A stretch of 41,133 bases of DNA from Gammaproteobacteria bacterium (GCA_003233345.1 QILK01000233.1:1-41133); one strand, 5' to 3'; counted from the stretch's first letter, positions 8,073 to 16,377 are shown. The notes: generated by a model not told the origin, from the sequence alone. A program made the numbers and translations.

Positions 8073-9413
8073 CTTATTGACAATTCGCAATACTGATTTT
8101 GATGACCAGTCAATCGCCCCAAAAACGGCATAGCGAATTTTGCCATTCTTATCTAAAATATAGCTGGTAGGAAAAGCATAAACTTTCCAACGAGTGAGTG
8201 CCGCTCCGTCCAAGTCAAGTAAAATAGTAAAATCCACTGATACACTTTCTTTTAAAAACTTTCTAATGATTGCCGGTTTCTCGCCCATATTGACCGCTAG
8301 AATTTTAAAGGGTTGACCTATAAGCAAATCACTTAGTTTTTGCATTGAGGGCATTTCATGTACACACGGAGGGCACCAGCTCGCCCAAAAATTAACTAAC
8401 AACACCTGCCCCTTTAACGACTTAATATTCACGTTTATGTTATCTAACGCCGGCAAATTCAACGGCAGCGTATCAAATTTTCCTTGATAGGGGATCAATA
8501 TTCTATCTTTATAGACGACTTCCTGACGACGACTGTTTTTTGGCGGCCGTTCTTTTTTGACTGCTTTTTTTACCTCCAGCTTTTTATCTATCTGGTACCG
8601 ACTGAGGATTTGTACCGTTTTGGTTACCAGGGTTGCCATTTTTGCTGCCACCCTGATTTCAGTTTCAGTTGCATCCGGTCGATAGTAGAAGCGGTCTCGA
8701 ATACCGGGTATCACCCAGGTGAAAATATTGCTGCCGTTGCTGCTCAATGCCTTTACCGCCGATTTTAATTTCCAGAACCAGGGTGAGTTCTTTGGCTGCA
8801 CCATCATGATGACAAGATTAGTTTGCTTAACGATCTCTTCAAATACACCATCTGCACCGGGTTCAGGGGTTTTTGAATAATACTTGCCGCTTATCAGAAT
8901 GGCGCCAAGCAGCTTACGATCCGTTTTAGCGTTTACACGCTTCGCTGATTGTTGTTGCCATTGGCGCGCCCCCTTTAATAAAGCGATGACACCTAGACCG
9001 CTTGAAATCAACACTATTTTTTTTCCGGAATCCACCTGAATTTTTTCGATTAACAAGGCAACGTGTTGCGGCAAAAACTGTTTGATACTACTAGATGTTT
9101 TGGCAACAAAATAAGCGCTATGCAAGTCTGCCAAATACACATCCGTACCCATAGAAGCGATATTGGCCGCGATCTCTTTTTGCTGCCTGTCGAGGCCATT
9201 TTCCGATGGAAGCCAGATAATCGCAATACCAGTACCGGGCTTGCGGGCAGGTGATTTATACCCTTCCACCGATACCTCGACATCCGCGCTCAACTCATAG
9301 ACCTTATCCAGTTTTTTGGCACAAACCAGTCCGGCAATAGAAAACACGCCCAGAAACACCACTAGACACCAAAGCAAGCGCAACCGACAATTAGGATTAT
9401 TAGTACAATTCAT
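8058..9413 (-). CDS. Secreted fusion: alpha/beta-hydrolase-like (DUF3530-like) domain + TlpA-type thioredoxin
   Basis: This 451-aa exported protein has a hydrophobic segment at about residues 11-32 (signal peptide or anchor). Residues about 50-275 look like an alpha/beta-hydrolase of the DUF3530 kind (IAIIWLPSENG, KKIVLISSGLGVIALL). Its nucleophile elbow reads ISSGLG rather than GxSxG, so catalysis is uncertain. Residues about 310-450 form a TlpA/ResA-like thioredoxin domain with the motif WCPPC (Cys347, Cys350), the cis-Pro region AFPTSYILDKNG and a C-terminal helix. The thioredoxin part should act as a periplasmic thiol-disulfide reductase, for example in cytochrome c maturation or envelope repair; the partner of the hydrolase part is unknown. 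The gene is monocistronic and convergent with the methyltransferase gene. Confidence 0.85.
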   Translation of the reverse strand: MNCTNNPNCRLRLLWCLVVFLGVFSIAGLVCAKKLDKVYELSADVEVSVEGYKSPARKPGTGIAIIWLPSENGLDRQQKEIAANIASMGTDVYLADLHSAYFVAKTSSSIKQFLPQHVALLIEKIQVDSGKKIVLISSGLGVIALLKGARQWQQQSAKRVNAKTDRKLLGAILISGKYYSKTPEPGADGVFEEIVKQTNLVIMMVQPKNSPWFWKLKSAVKALSSNGSNIFTWVIPGIRDRFYYRPDATETEIRVAAKMATLVTKTVQILSRYQIDKKLEVKKAVKKERPPKNSRRQEVVYKDRILIPYQGKFDTLPLNLPALDNINVNIKSLKGQVLLVNFWASWCPPCVHEMPSMQKLSDLLIGQPFKILAVNMGEKPAIIRKFLKESVSVDFTILLDLDGAALTRWKVYAFPTSYILDKNGKIRYAVFGAIDWSSKSVLRIVNKLLAE

Positions 9414-9500
9414 TGATTTTTAAATATTCTTTCATTGTTAAACTTATTGTACCTGATAGAACCGTATATCGAGCAGCAAAACCCGTTTTATTATAATCAA

Positions 9501-9656
9501 GTAGCCCGGACTTCGCGCAGCGAACGCCGGGGGAAAGAAATATAGTTCGAAATTCAATTAAAATAGGCGTATGCGCAAGGCGGTCGGTCGCTAACTAAGA
9601 CACGGAAGAATAGGATGTTCGTTCTCCCGGCGTTCGCTACGCGAAGTCCGGGCTAC
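9501..9656. repeat. REP-paired element, copy 2
   Basis: A plus-strand REP unit at 9501-9532 (GTAG head, CCGGGG end, inner TTCGC/GCGAA) faces an inverted unit at 9625-9656, which carries one base change near its inner end. The 92-nt interior is only loosely similar to copies 1 and 3: the shared GAACGAACAT-like start and TTTTAATTGAATTT-like block are seen on the minus strand. It sits in the gap between the hydrolase-TlpA gene and the terminator of the lipid-transport operon. Confidence 0.78.
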
Positions 9657-9795
9657 TCGAAAAATGATAGCATTTTTCGGGGTCAGTTTTTTGGCTAACG
9701 ATGTCAATTTAATAGACTCAATTCACGGCAAATCCGCTTTGGCAGGTACTAACTGGATAGTCTATGTCGATTATCGACTGTGGTTTGAGCTAGGC

Positions 9796-9825
9796 AAAAA
9801 AAAACCCTGCCGGTGGGCGGCAGGG
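9796..9825 (-). terminator. Rho-independent terminator of the partner-switch/MCE operon
   Basis: CCCTGCCG (9805-9812) and CGGCAGGG (9818-9825) form a perfect 8-bp GC-rich stem with a 5-nt loop. On the minus strand the stem is followed by nine T residues (9796-9804). This is the right place and direction to end the minus-strand operon whose last gene stops at 10040. Confidence 0.88.
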
Positions 9826-9831
9826 ATAAAT

Positions 9832-10039
9832 AGCGCTTGTTAGCGCCGGAGGAGTCATAAAAGCATGAAAATGGTCACGTTCTTTTATATTGGTAATGCA
9901 AAAAATAAAACAACGCTAAATCCTATTAACTCTAGCGACCAATTTCATATATTCTTGAGTAAATAAATAAAAAGAATTGTTTATAATAATGCAAGGCGTA
10001 TGCCAAACGCAGACTGGTTCACGTTGGCGGGGGAATCAT
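9832..10039. other. Short gene-free gap with a possible 33-aa leader-like ORF
   Basis: After a small hairpin, GCGCT/AGCGC (9833-9846), there is a strong ribosome-binding-like GGAGGAG at 9848-9854, 10 nt before an ATG at 9865. This opens a 33-codon plus-strand frame ending at 9966. Its peptide resembles nothing I know and there is no downstream plus-strand gene for it to regulate. The remaining DNA is AT-rich with no visible gene. Confidence 0.25.
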
Positions 10040-10555
10040 CTAACCCAGTGTATCTGAGTGAATTATTTTTGGGTGGCCATGAATTTTTTGTGGATTAAAT
10101 TTTCGAATAACCCTTGCTTCGTTGACTAGTTGAGCCAGGGTTGCCGGGGGGAAGGGTTGCTTGTGTAGCGGTAAATACGACAAAACAGTGTGGCGTTTTA
10201 ATATGCGAAAATAGCCTGCATTAGTCAGATAAGGCGAGGTCAACTGCAATCCGGTTTGTAATTGTGATAACGCACCTGATATTTTCCTGCTCATCAATAA
10301 CTGACCATAGACCAAGCTTAACAATGCATAATGTTTTGCATCTTTTTCCGTTTTTAAGAGTAATTCCAACTCGTGGGTTAAGCCGCCTTTAGTAGAGAAT
10401 CGAACAACAACTTCAGCAAGATTTATATAAAATAAATTCTGATTGCTTAAAACCGCCTGCCGATGTTCTGATGTTATTTGTTCTAGAAGTTGATTGGCTT
10501 GTGTTTGAGTTAGTGGGTCAGCATGCCAGTCGGCCATATCAAATTTTATGAGCAC
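10040..10555 (-). CDS. Conserved-looking protein of unknown function at the end of the MCE operon
   Basis: The 171-aa protein has no recognisable domain. No signal peptide or membrane segment is visible. The middle (about residues 45-125) is rich in short amphipathic helices (ALLSLVYGQLLMSRKISGAL), reminiscent of a TPR-like helical repeat, which is only an impression. It overlaps the end of the lipoprotein gene by 10 bp, so it is probably translationally coupled as the last gene of the operon, just before the terminator at 9796-9825. It is not an MlaC, which would be exported and larger. It might be a cytoplasmic accessory factor of the transporter. Confidence 0.7.
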   Translation of the reverse strand: MLIKFDMADWHADPLTQTQANQLLEQITSEHRQAVLSNQNLFYINLAEVVVRFSTKGGLTHELELLLKTEKDAKHYALLSLVYGQLLMSRKISGALSQLQTGLQLTSPYLTNAGYFRILKRHTVLSYLPLHKQPFPPATLAQLVNEARVIRKFNPQKIHGHPKIIHSDTLG

Positions 10556-11235
10556 TGGCTAATATTTTCCACTTCGCTCGCCAACTTGATAATTTTGGTA
10601 GCTTTTGGCTTATTATCTTTGATAAACAAGACTAATATTTTTCTAACAGCCTCATCGAAAGCAATAACAGTCTTTTGAAAATCTCCGCGACCGTGCTTTA
10701 AACGAATATCATAGCGTTTTCGAGCAATGACTGTTTTTCCATTGTTTTTGGAAATATCCAATTCTAATGACACCAAGACTTCATCTTTTGCTGCACCGGA
10801 TTCATACACCAGACGTTCAAATTTTACTATGCGCCCTCTTAATATATAATCTACTTCACGGGAAGCATTATAACGAACAACCTTGGTCGCAAAGTTTGCC
10901 TGGCCCAGATAATTATAAATACGTTGTTGAACCAGTTCAGTTGGCGGTGCTGACCAGTAATGATAATGGTGCTTAATGATCTCTAGTGGCGTTTTAGCAT
11001 AGGACAATAGTATGTGCGTATCATTACGCAAGGCATTGGCATCAAGACGATCAATGCCCAGCACACCCTTTAAAACAGGCGTGTTAAGCTTAAAGGCCGG
11101 AGGCGTCTCCGGCAAATTATAATAGCGGTCAGTGGTTTTTTCCCGCTGATCGCGGGTCTCTGAAGACCCAATACAGCCATTTAAACCGATTGATATACCC
11201 ACAACAATAATTAATTTTGTCAAGTTAGTCTTCAT
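10546..11235 (-). CDS. PqiC-like ABC-transport auxiliary lipoprotein
   Basis: This 229-aa lipoprotein has a signal sequence ending in the lipobox LNGC (around residue 21). The mature part resembles the ABC-type transport auxiliary lipoprotein family (PqiC/YmbA; PF03886), with a YYNLPETPP opening followed by LKGVLGIDRLDA and a long alpha/beta domain (RYNASREVDYILRGRIVKFE). In PqiABC-type systems such a lipoprotein sits in the outer membrane and caps the MCE tube. It is encoded 1 bp from the MCE gene (shared base 11235), which fits that role. The family assignment is by overall pattern and position, so moderate. Confidence 0.78.
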   Translation of the reverse strand: MKTNLTKLIIVVGISIGLNGCIGSSETRDQREKTTDRYYNLPETPPAFKLNTPVLKGVLGIDRLDANALRNDTHILLSYAKTPLEIIKHHYHYWSAPPTELVQQRIYNYLGQANFATKVVRYNASREVDYILRGRIVKFERLVYESGAAKDEVLVSLELDISKNNGKTVIARKRYDIRLKHGRGDFQKTVIAFDEAVRKILVLFIKDNKPKATKIIKLASEVENISQCS

Positions 11236-12182
11236 TACCGTTTATATACACCACGCTCTTTGGGCGACTTTCCACCTATGAGTAGTCCTGGATTCTGCCG
11301 TATTTTATGACTGAATTCATTAAAATTCCTAGTTGTCTGCTCAATATTATACACGATGGAATTGATTCGGCTGGAAATCGTTTCCAGTGATTTTCGCATA
11401 GAAATAACCGATTGCTTGATGCCTCTTTTGTTTTCAGTGACTAATTCATCCATTTTTTTCATCAAACTGGCCAATTTTCCACTAAATTGCTTTAGATCGG
11501 AAGAAGCGGTATTGATGTTTCCTAATAGTTCTTTAACGCTCGCCTGATTATCCTTTCCCAAAAAGACCTTCATGTCTTCAACACCTTGATTCAAATTTAA
11601 TATCAATTTATTAGTGTTTTCTGCCAGCATAGGAATTTGTACCGACAATCCGTCGCCAATTTTATCAATTTGCTTGTTTAAGTTTTCCAGTAACGGTCGT
11701 ATCTTTTCGTTCGAAACTAATTTAACTTCCTTGGCCACATCGTTCATCATGGTCATAAAACTGGTTTCACTTTGACCTTCTTGCAAATATTCAGAATTCG
11801 CTTTGAGGTTGGTCTTGCTTTTGACCTCTTTGATATCTATTTGTTGCTCGGCAAGCATATTAGGGGCAACGATTTGCGGTATGCTTTTACTGGGAATCAC
11901 CCAGCCTTTTTTTATTTCGGCACGTATACGGAACCGGGTTTCTTTATTCGGATAAATAGGATCAATTGCCTTGACGGTACCAATTCGGTAACCACCGTAA
12001 GTGATTTTTGTTCCCACCTTTATACCGGTTATATTCTTGAAGACAAAATAATACTGGTCTGTATCTTCCTGGTCTGCTGCTAAAGAATATAAAATAAACA
12101 GCAAAAAGAGTCCAACCGAAGAAACAAATATTCCCACGACTAGATAATTAACATTTTCACGTCTCATAACATAACCAACCAC
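11235..12182 (-). CDS. MCE-domain (MlaD-like) lipid transport protein
   Basis: The 315-aa protein is anchored by one N-terminal membrane helix (VNYLVVGIFVSSVGLFLLFI) and carries a single MCE domain at about residues 38-125 (FVFKNITGIKVGTKITYGGYRIGTV). A long helical, partly coiled-coil tail covers about residues 130-300. E. coli MlaD is only 183 aa, so the long tail is more like PqiB or mycobacterial Mce proteins, where helices form a tube across the periplasm. It would bind and conduct phospholipids between membranes. Two nearby Met codons (1 and 6) could be the start. It is in one operon with the permease, ATPase and auxiliary lipoprotein. Confidence 0.93.
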   Translation of the reverse strand: MVGYVMRRENVNYLVVGIFVSSVGLFLLFILYSLAADQEDTDQYYFVFKNITGIKVGTKITYGGYRIGTVKAIDPIYPNKETRFRIRAEIKKGWVIPSKSIPQIVAPNMLAEQQIDIKEVKSKTNLKANSEYLQEGQSETSFMTMMNDVAKEVKLVSNEKIRPLLENLNKQIDKIGDGLSVQIPMLAENTNKLILNLNQGVEDMKVFLGKDNQASVKELLGNINTASSDLKQFSGKLASLMKKMDELVTENKRGIKQSVISMRKSLETISSRINSIVYNIEQTTRNFNEFSHKIRQNPGLLIGGKSPKERGVYKR

Positions 12183-12248
12183 ATTGTGACTTTTTGATTC
12201 CGCATACCCCGTAGTTTGCCACAGGGTAATTGATTTATGTACCTCAAC

Positions 12249-13085
12249 CTAGTAACCGAAAGCATCAGGATCGTCATCTTTTTCTCCCAGCAAGCGTCGC
12301 AAATAAGCCTCTGGGTCAATCTCTTCCTGACGTGGTCGTCGATTTAACAGATCCTGAATTCTTTTGTTTGTGGACTGCTTAACTTCGTCAACCGTACCCG
12401 TCATCAGTATCTCGCCCTGATCCAGAATAGTAATTCTGTCAGCAATTTTAAATGCACTTTCCAATTCATGGGTGACCACAACAATCGTCATACCCATATC
12501 AGCCCGCATGTTTAAAATCAGATCATCCAATTCTGCAGCGACCACCGGATCCAGACCTGCCGATGGTTCATCAAAAAACAACAGCTTTGGATCCATGACA
12601 ATCGCCCGCGCCAATGCCGCCCTTTTTATCATACCACCGGATAGTTCTGATGGCATCAAATCCTCAAAATTGGCCAAGTTAACAACTTCAAGTTTCATCC
12701 TGGCCATAATACGCATGGTATTTTCGTCTAATTTGGTATGCTCTTTTAATGGCATACACACATTTTCTCCAACCGTCAAAGACCGGAGTAATGCACCACT
12801 TTGAAATGAAACACCCATATCCTTACGTAAATCATACATCTCAATCTCTGACAATGTGGTTATATCCCGACCCAGTATTTCAATCGTTCCTGAGGTCGGC
12901 GGGTTTAAGCCGAGTATATATCGCATTAACGTACTTTTACCGGATCCACTGCCACCCATAATCACCATGATTTCTTCAGGCACGATATCGAGACTGACAT
13001 TATTCAATATCTGCTTTTTGCCATAGTGGGTGACCAGATTTTTGACGCTGACCGCCGGACCCGTGTGACTTCCACGACTGCTCAT
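12249..13085 (-). CDS. mlaF: MlaF-like ABC transporter ATP-binding protein
   Basis: This 278-aa ABC ATPase energises lipid transport with the MlaE-like permease at the inner membrane. Walker A is GGSGSGKST (residues 44-52), the signature is LSGGM, Walker B is LLFFDEPSAGLDP and the switch His is in VVTHEL. The LSGGMIKRAALARAI block and the DLILNMRADMGMTIVVVTHELESAF block are typical of MlaF/Ttg2A. A short C-terminal extension (LLNRRPRQEEIDPEAYLRR) resembles the MlaF tail that reaches the neighbouring subunit. The start overlaps the permease stop by 4 bp (13082-13085), a sign of translational coupling. Confidence 0.95.
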   Translation of the reverse strand: MSSRGSHTGPAVSVKNLVTHYGKKQILNNVSLDIVPEEIMVIMGGSGSGKSTLMRYILGLNPPTSGTIEILGRDITTLSEIEMYDLRKDMGVSFQSGALLRSLTVGENVCMPLKEHTKLDENTMRIMARMKLEVVNLANFEDLMPSELSGGMIKRAALARAIVMDPKLLFFDEPSAGLDPVVAAELDDLILNMRADMGMTIVVVTHELESAFKIADRITILDQGEILMTGTVDEVKQSTNKRIQDLLNRRPRQEEIDPEAYLRRLLGEKDDDPDAFGY

Positions 13086-13936
13086 GTCAGCGTACCGATA
13101 TTTAAAAAATAGGTGAAAATCATATCAGCGACAACGATACAACTGATCGAAAGTACGACCGATCTTGTTGTTGAGCGACCAACACCCTCGGCACCACTAC
13201 CAACCTGGAAACCGTTACTGACACCGACCAGTGCAATGATAATAGCAAATACCGATGCCTTAATTAGCCCCTGATGAATATCATCAGGTTTTAGCGCTTC
13301 GAATGTACGCTGTATATAAACATCCAGCGGCATATCAATTTCAGTACCAGTGAATAGAGCACTACCCATTATCCCCATAAAATCACCGACGATGGTCAGC
13401 AACGGCACAGAAATCATCATCCCCACTAACACCGGTGCGGCCAGATGGCGTACCGGGTTAATACCGATTACTCGCAGCGCATCCAGTTCCTGCGATTCAT
13501 TCATGGTACCAATGCGCGCGGTAATGGCTGAGCCAGAACGTCCGGCAACCAAAATACCAACGATTAGCGGCGCAAACTCCCGAGTAACCGATTGTGCCAC
13601 CAGGTCGACTACCCATAATTCCTGCCCAAACTGTTTTAAAGTAGCGATCCCCTGAATAGACAACATAACACCAACGGCCAAACACAACACCGAAACGATC
13701 AGTAAGGCATTGACACCAATTTCACGCACTTCCTTAAAAACCGCAGCGACACGTACAGGTTGCTTGCGCCTGAATCCGGTTAGCACCCAATAGACGCATT
13801 CAACAAACAACACCATCACATAGCCTAACTCTTCGATACCAGCAGCAAAACGTTTGCCAATATTTTCTAAAAATATTGCACTGCGTTGTATTATGTTGCC
13901 TGAAAGTTTTTCTTTAGCTGCCATTAAGGTACTCAT
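13082..13936 (-). CDS. mlaE: MlaE-like ABC transporter permease
   Basis: This 284-aa polytopic membrane protein of the MlaE/YrbE family (PF02405) forms the inner-membrane core of MCE lipid transporters. Family signatures include FGQELWVVDLVAQSVTREFA, ILVAGRSGSAITARIGTMN with the elbow-like MNESQELDALRVIGINP, and four to five hydrophobic segments. An N-terminal extension of about 20 residues makes it a little longer than E. coli MlaE (260 aa). The ATG at 13936 lies inside the STAS gene, an overlap of 23 bp; a second Met 12 nt later would overlap by 11 bp. Either way it is coupled to the STAS gene. Confidence 0.95.
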   Translation of the reverse strand: MSTLMAAKEKLSGNIIQRSAIFLENIGKRFAAGIEELGYVMVLFVECVYWVLTGFRRKQPVRVAAVFKEVREIGVNALLIVSVLCLAVGVMLSIQGIATLKQFGQELWVVDLVAQSVTREFAPLIVGILVAGRSGSAITARIGTMNESQELDALRVIGINPVRHLAAPVLVGMMISVPLLTIVGDFMGIMGSALFTGTEIDMPLDVYIQRTFEALKPDDIHQGLIKASVFAIIIALVGVSNGFQVGSGAEGVGRSTTRSVVLSISCIVVADMIFTYFLNIGTLT

Positions 13937-14246
13937 TGATAGACAAATACATTGGGAAGATCTGGTCGAGGTGGGCCAATTTCAATACCCTGACAGCGGC
14001 GTCACTTGAATTAAGCAAACAGAAGTCAAGCCCATTCGTTCTGGCCAGCTTATACCCTTCTACCAGACTAGCTACGCCGGAACTATCAATATATTCAACC
14101 TGTGACAGATCAACGAGCACATTGTGCTTTTTACCTAAAAATTTTAATATCTGTTTGCGTGCAGCGGGTGAAAAGTGCAAGTCCACTTCACCTTTTAAGG
14201 TGATAATTGTATATTTCTCTTCAGTTGTTACTTCATATTCCATCAC
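13914..14246 (-). CDS. STAS-domain protein (anti-anti-sigma / MlaB-like)
   Basis: The 110-aa single STAS domain resembles SpoIIAA/RsbV and also MlaB, the STAS subunit that binds MlaF in E. coli. The key block is VEYIDSSGVASLVEGYK. Ser55 in DSSG matches the residue phosphorylated by the SpoIIAB/RsbW kinases (SpoIIAA Ser58). MlaB proteins lie in Mla operons but are not known to be phosphorylated. Here the gene overlaps the kinase gene upstream (4 bp) and the MlaE gene downstream (23 bp), so it physically joins the regulatory and transport halves of the operon. Its target could be the ATPase, a sigma factor or both. Confidence 0.9.
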   Translation of the reverse strand: MMEYEVTTEEKYTIITLKGEVDLHFSPAARKQILKFLGKKHNVLVDLSQVEYIDSSGVASLVEGYKLARTNGLDFCLLNSSDAAVRVLKLAHLDQIFPMYLSINEYLNGS

Positions 14247-14689
14247 ACACCTTCCCGATGAGGTAGCTTTTTACTCATTTCAACAATGTTACCCTTTTTA
14301 TCAGGTCTTTCGATATACTCGACCGTATCCATTACTTGCTGCATTAAATGTACACCTAAACCACCTGGGCGAATATCCGACAAATCGCGTGATTTGATTA
14401 AACTTCTATCACAAGGTGGCGCAGAATCTGTCAACCTAAAAACCAGGCGATCCGATCTATCCAATACTTCCAGAATGACTTCGCCAACACATTCTTGGCC
14501 ATAGGCATGCTGAATAATATTCATACAGGCTTCATTAACGGCGAGAACCATGCCCTCTACATCTTGAGTAGTATAGCCATACATACCCGCCACTGAACAG
14601 ATAACGGCTCTGATTAATTTCAACCGATCTGAGCACGATGGAAACCGAAGCTCTATGACTTTGGTATCAATATTCATTGTTGTCCACAA
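14243..14689 (-). CDS. RsbW/SpoIIAB-like ATP-binding anti-sigma kinase
   Basis: This 148-aa GHKL-fold protein shows an N-box AVNEACMNIIQHAY (Glu53, Asn57) and a G2 box PGGLGVHLMQQVMD. The G1 region LTDSAPPCD is degenerate compared with the usual DxGxG, although the ATP-contacting Asp is present. Proteins of this kind bind and phosphorylate STAS antagonists and may sequester a partner, classically a sigma factor. The gene overlaps its upstream phosphatase gene by 16 bp and the downstream STAS gene by 4 bp, which forms a complete partner-switching set. No sigma-factor gene is present in the window, so the sequestered partner is unknown. Confidence 0.88.
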   Translation of the reverse strand: MWTTMNIDTKVIELRFPSCSDRLKLIRAVICSVAGMYGYTTQDVEGMVLAVNEACMNIIQHAYGQECVGEVILEVLDRSDRLVFRLTDSAPPCDRSLIKSRDLSDIRPGGLGVHLMQQVMDTVEYIERPDKKGNIVEMSKKLPHREGV

Positions 14690-16377
14690 TCCATCAATAT
14701 AAACGTAATATCATCGTCGACGACTAATTCCTTACCTGCTAAAACGGCATTAAGGATCGCATCCAAGCGATTTTCAGCGCTTATCGTATGTTTGTCAGCG
14801 ATAATCCTTTTTAACTTTTCCAGACCCAGCATCGTGCCATCTTCCAACTTGTATTCGGATATGCCATCGGTAAACGCGTACAACGACATTCCATCTAATT
14901 TAAAGCTAAATTGCTTGAATTTCCAGTCAGAAACGATGCCTAATGGCAACGCCTGCGCCGGTAGTTCAATTATTTTACTGTTGTTAACCAAAAATGCGGG
15001 TAAATGTCCGGCATTAATGATATCAACCCGATCTGATTCCGGATCATAGACCCCAGCCACCATAGTGACAAACATGCCGCGAACCGCGTTTTCACATATC
15101 TCGCTGTTAAGAATAGTCATTAGCTTGGCAAGCGAATCAACCTGTTTTGCCATACAATGAAACAGGCTACATGTTTTTGCCATCAATAACGCCGCTGTAA
15201 TGCCTTTTCCAGACACATCGGCAATATTAAAAAACACTTTTCCATTAGCAACCCGGAAAAAATCGTAAAAATCTCCGGATAACGTTTTAGCTGGAATATT
15301 AAACCCGTATACCGGTACCGATACCGATACCCTGTCAGCTTGCGGCAACAAACTTTGCTGAACCTCTTGGGCAATGGTCATCTCCTGGTTTAATTTTTCT
15401 GCGTATCGATTACGGTCTTCCAGTGCCTTGTTAAGCTCCCAGGTTAATTGCTGATATGTCTGGTTTTCGTCAGCAAGGGTCACCTGGCATTGTCGCAATA
15501 CTTCTTCATAATCAACTTCCGATTTAACGCGCAACCCCAGTGCCTGACCCGCAACTTCGACTTCATTGGGTAAATTTTCCAGGACGTCATTAACAACATC
15601 TTGTTGCAAACCCAGATTTTCTTTGGCCAACCGCCGGGTATTTTCCAGTACTAATTTTTTATCGTCTGCAGTATACACAGCGGTTATCCAGTCAGCACAT
15701 TCTAGGAGTTGGCAAATTTTGATAATTTCCGGTTCAATTTCATCCATTGCGTGGTAATGATGATGCCCCAGCGGGATACTCAGCTCCTTTGGAAGTTTCC
15801 AGGAATCCGCCAATATTCTGTTAACTTCATCATGCGTTTGACCGAAGTGCAGCTTTTCCATTTCAATGCGTTTTAGTGGATCAGCCACACGAAGTTCTTG
15901 CCAATGTTTGCCCTTGTCTTGGTAATAGTGCAGTAGTACAAGTAAACCAAAATCCTGCAATAAACCTGCGGTAAAGCACTGGTCGGGATCAACCTTGCAT
16001 AGCGGTGCCAGCATTTTTGCCGCCACCGCTCTCCTTAATGCATCTTCCCAATAAGCAGTCGTATCCAAACCTTCGATGCGCTTTTTACCCAGCATGTTTT
16101 TGACCGAGACACATAACACCAGATTCCGAAGTGCATCAAAACCAACGATAACCAGCGCGTGTTTGATACTGGAAATTTCTTTTGCCAATCCATAAAAAGG
16201 TGAATTGACGATTCGAATCAACTCTGCGGATAATACCGGGTGAGTATTAATAATCTGGCCTAGCTGGTTTGGTTTCACTCCCGGTTTTGAGCAGAGATCC
16301 ATTATATCCAGCGCCGCTTTGGGTGGAGAGGGTAAATCTGCTAATCTGATTGTGGAAATTGCTCGCTCAGCTGTCAT
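14674..16377 (-). CDS. HDOD-domain PP2C (SpoIIE/RsbU-type) phosphatase
   Basis: This 567-aa soluble signalling protein combines an N-terminal HDOD domain (about residues 12-205, with NSPFYG and SIKHALVIVGFDALRN) with a PP2C-type phosphatase domain (about 345-565). A coiled-coil linker (about 295-345) ending in the EVQQSLLP motif typical of RsbU-like enzymes joins them. Metal-binding aspartates are visible at Asp369 (SGDFYDF), Asp387 (ADVSGKG) and in the terminal VDDDITFI. It should dephosphorylate the STAS protein encoded two genes on. The HDOD part may sense a signal or second messenger. It heads the minus-strand operon. Confidence 0.92.
   Translation of the reverse strand: MTAERAISTIRLADLPSPPKAALDIMDLCSKPGVKPNQLGQIINTHPVLSAELIRIVNSPFYGLAKEISSIKHALVIVGFDALRNLVLCVSVKNMLGKKRIEGLDTTAYWEDALRRAVAAKMLAPLCKVDPDQCFTAGLLQDFGLLVLLHYYQDKGKHWQELRVADPLKRIEMEKLHFGQTHDEVNRILADSWKLPKELSIPLGHHHYHAMDEIEPEIIKICQLLECADWITAVYTADDKKLVLENTRRLAKENLGLQQDVVNDVLENLPNEVEVAGQALGLRVKSEVDYEEVLRQCQVTLADENQTYQQLTWELNKALEDRNRYAEKLNQEMTIAQEVQQSLLPQADRVSVSVPVYGFNIPAKTLSGDFYDFFRVANGKVFFNIADVSGKGITAALLMAKTCSLFHCMAKQVDSLAKLMTILNSEICENAVRGMFVTMVAGVYDPESDRVDIINAGHLPAFLVNNSKIIELPAQALPLGIVSDWKFKQFSFKLDGMSLYAFTDGISEYKLEDGTMLGLEKLKRIIADKHTISAENRLDAILNAVLAGKELVVDDDITFILMDCGQQ

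Noticed and set aside
12472-12961. Open frames on the plus strand opposite the mlaF-like gene
   Set aside because: They are shadows of the conserved ATPase gene; the residues match no family and have no ribosome-binding sites.
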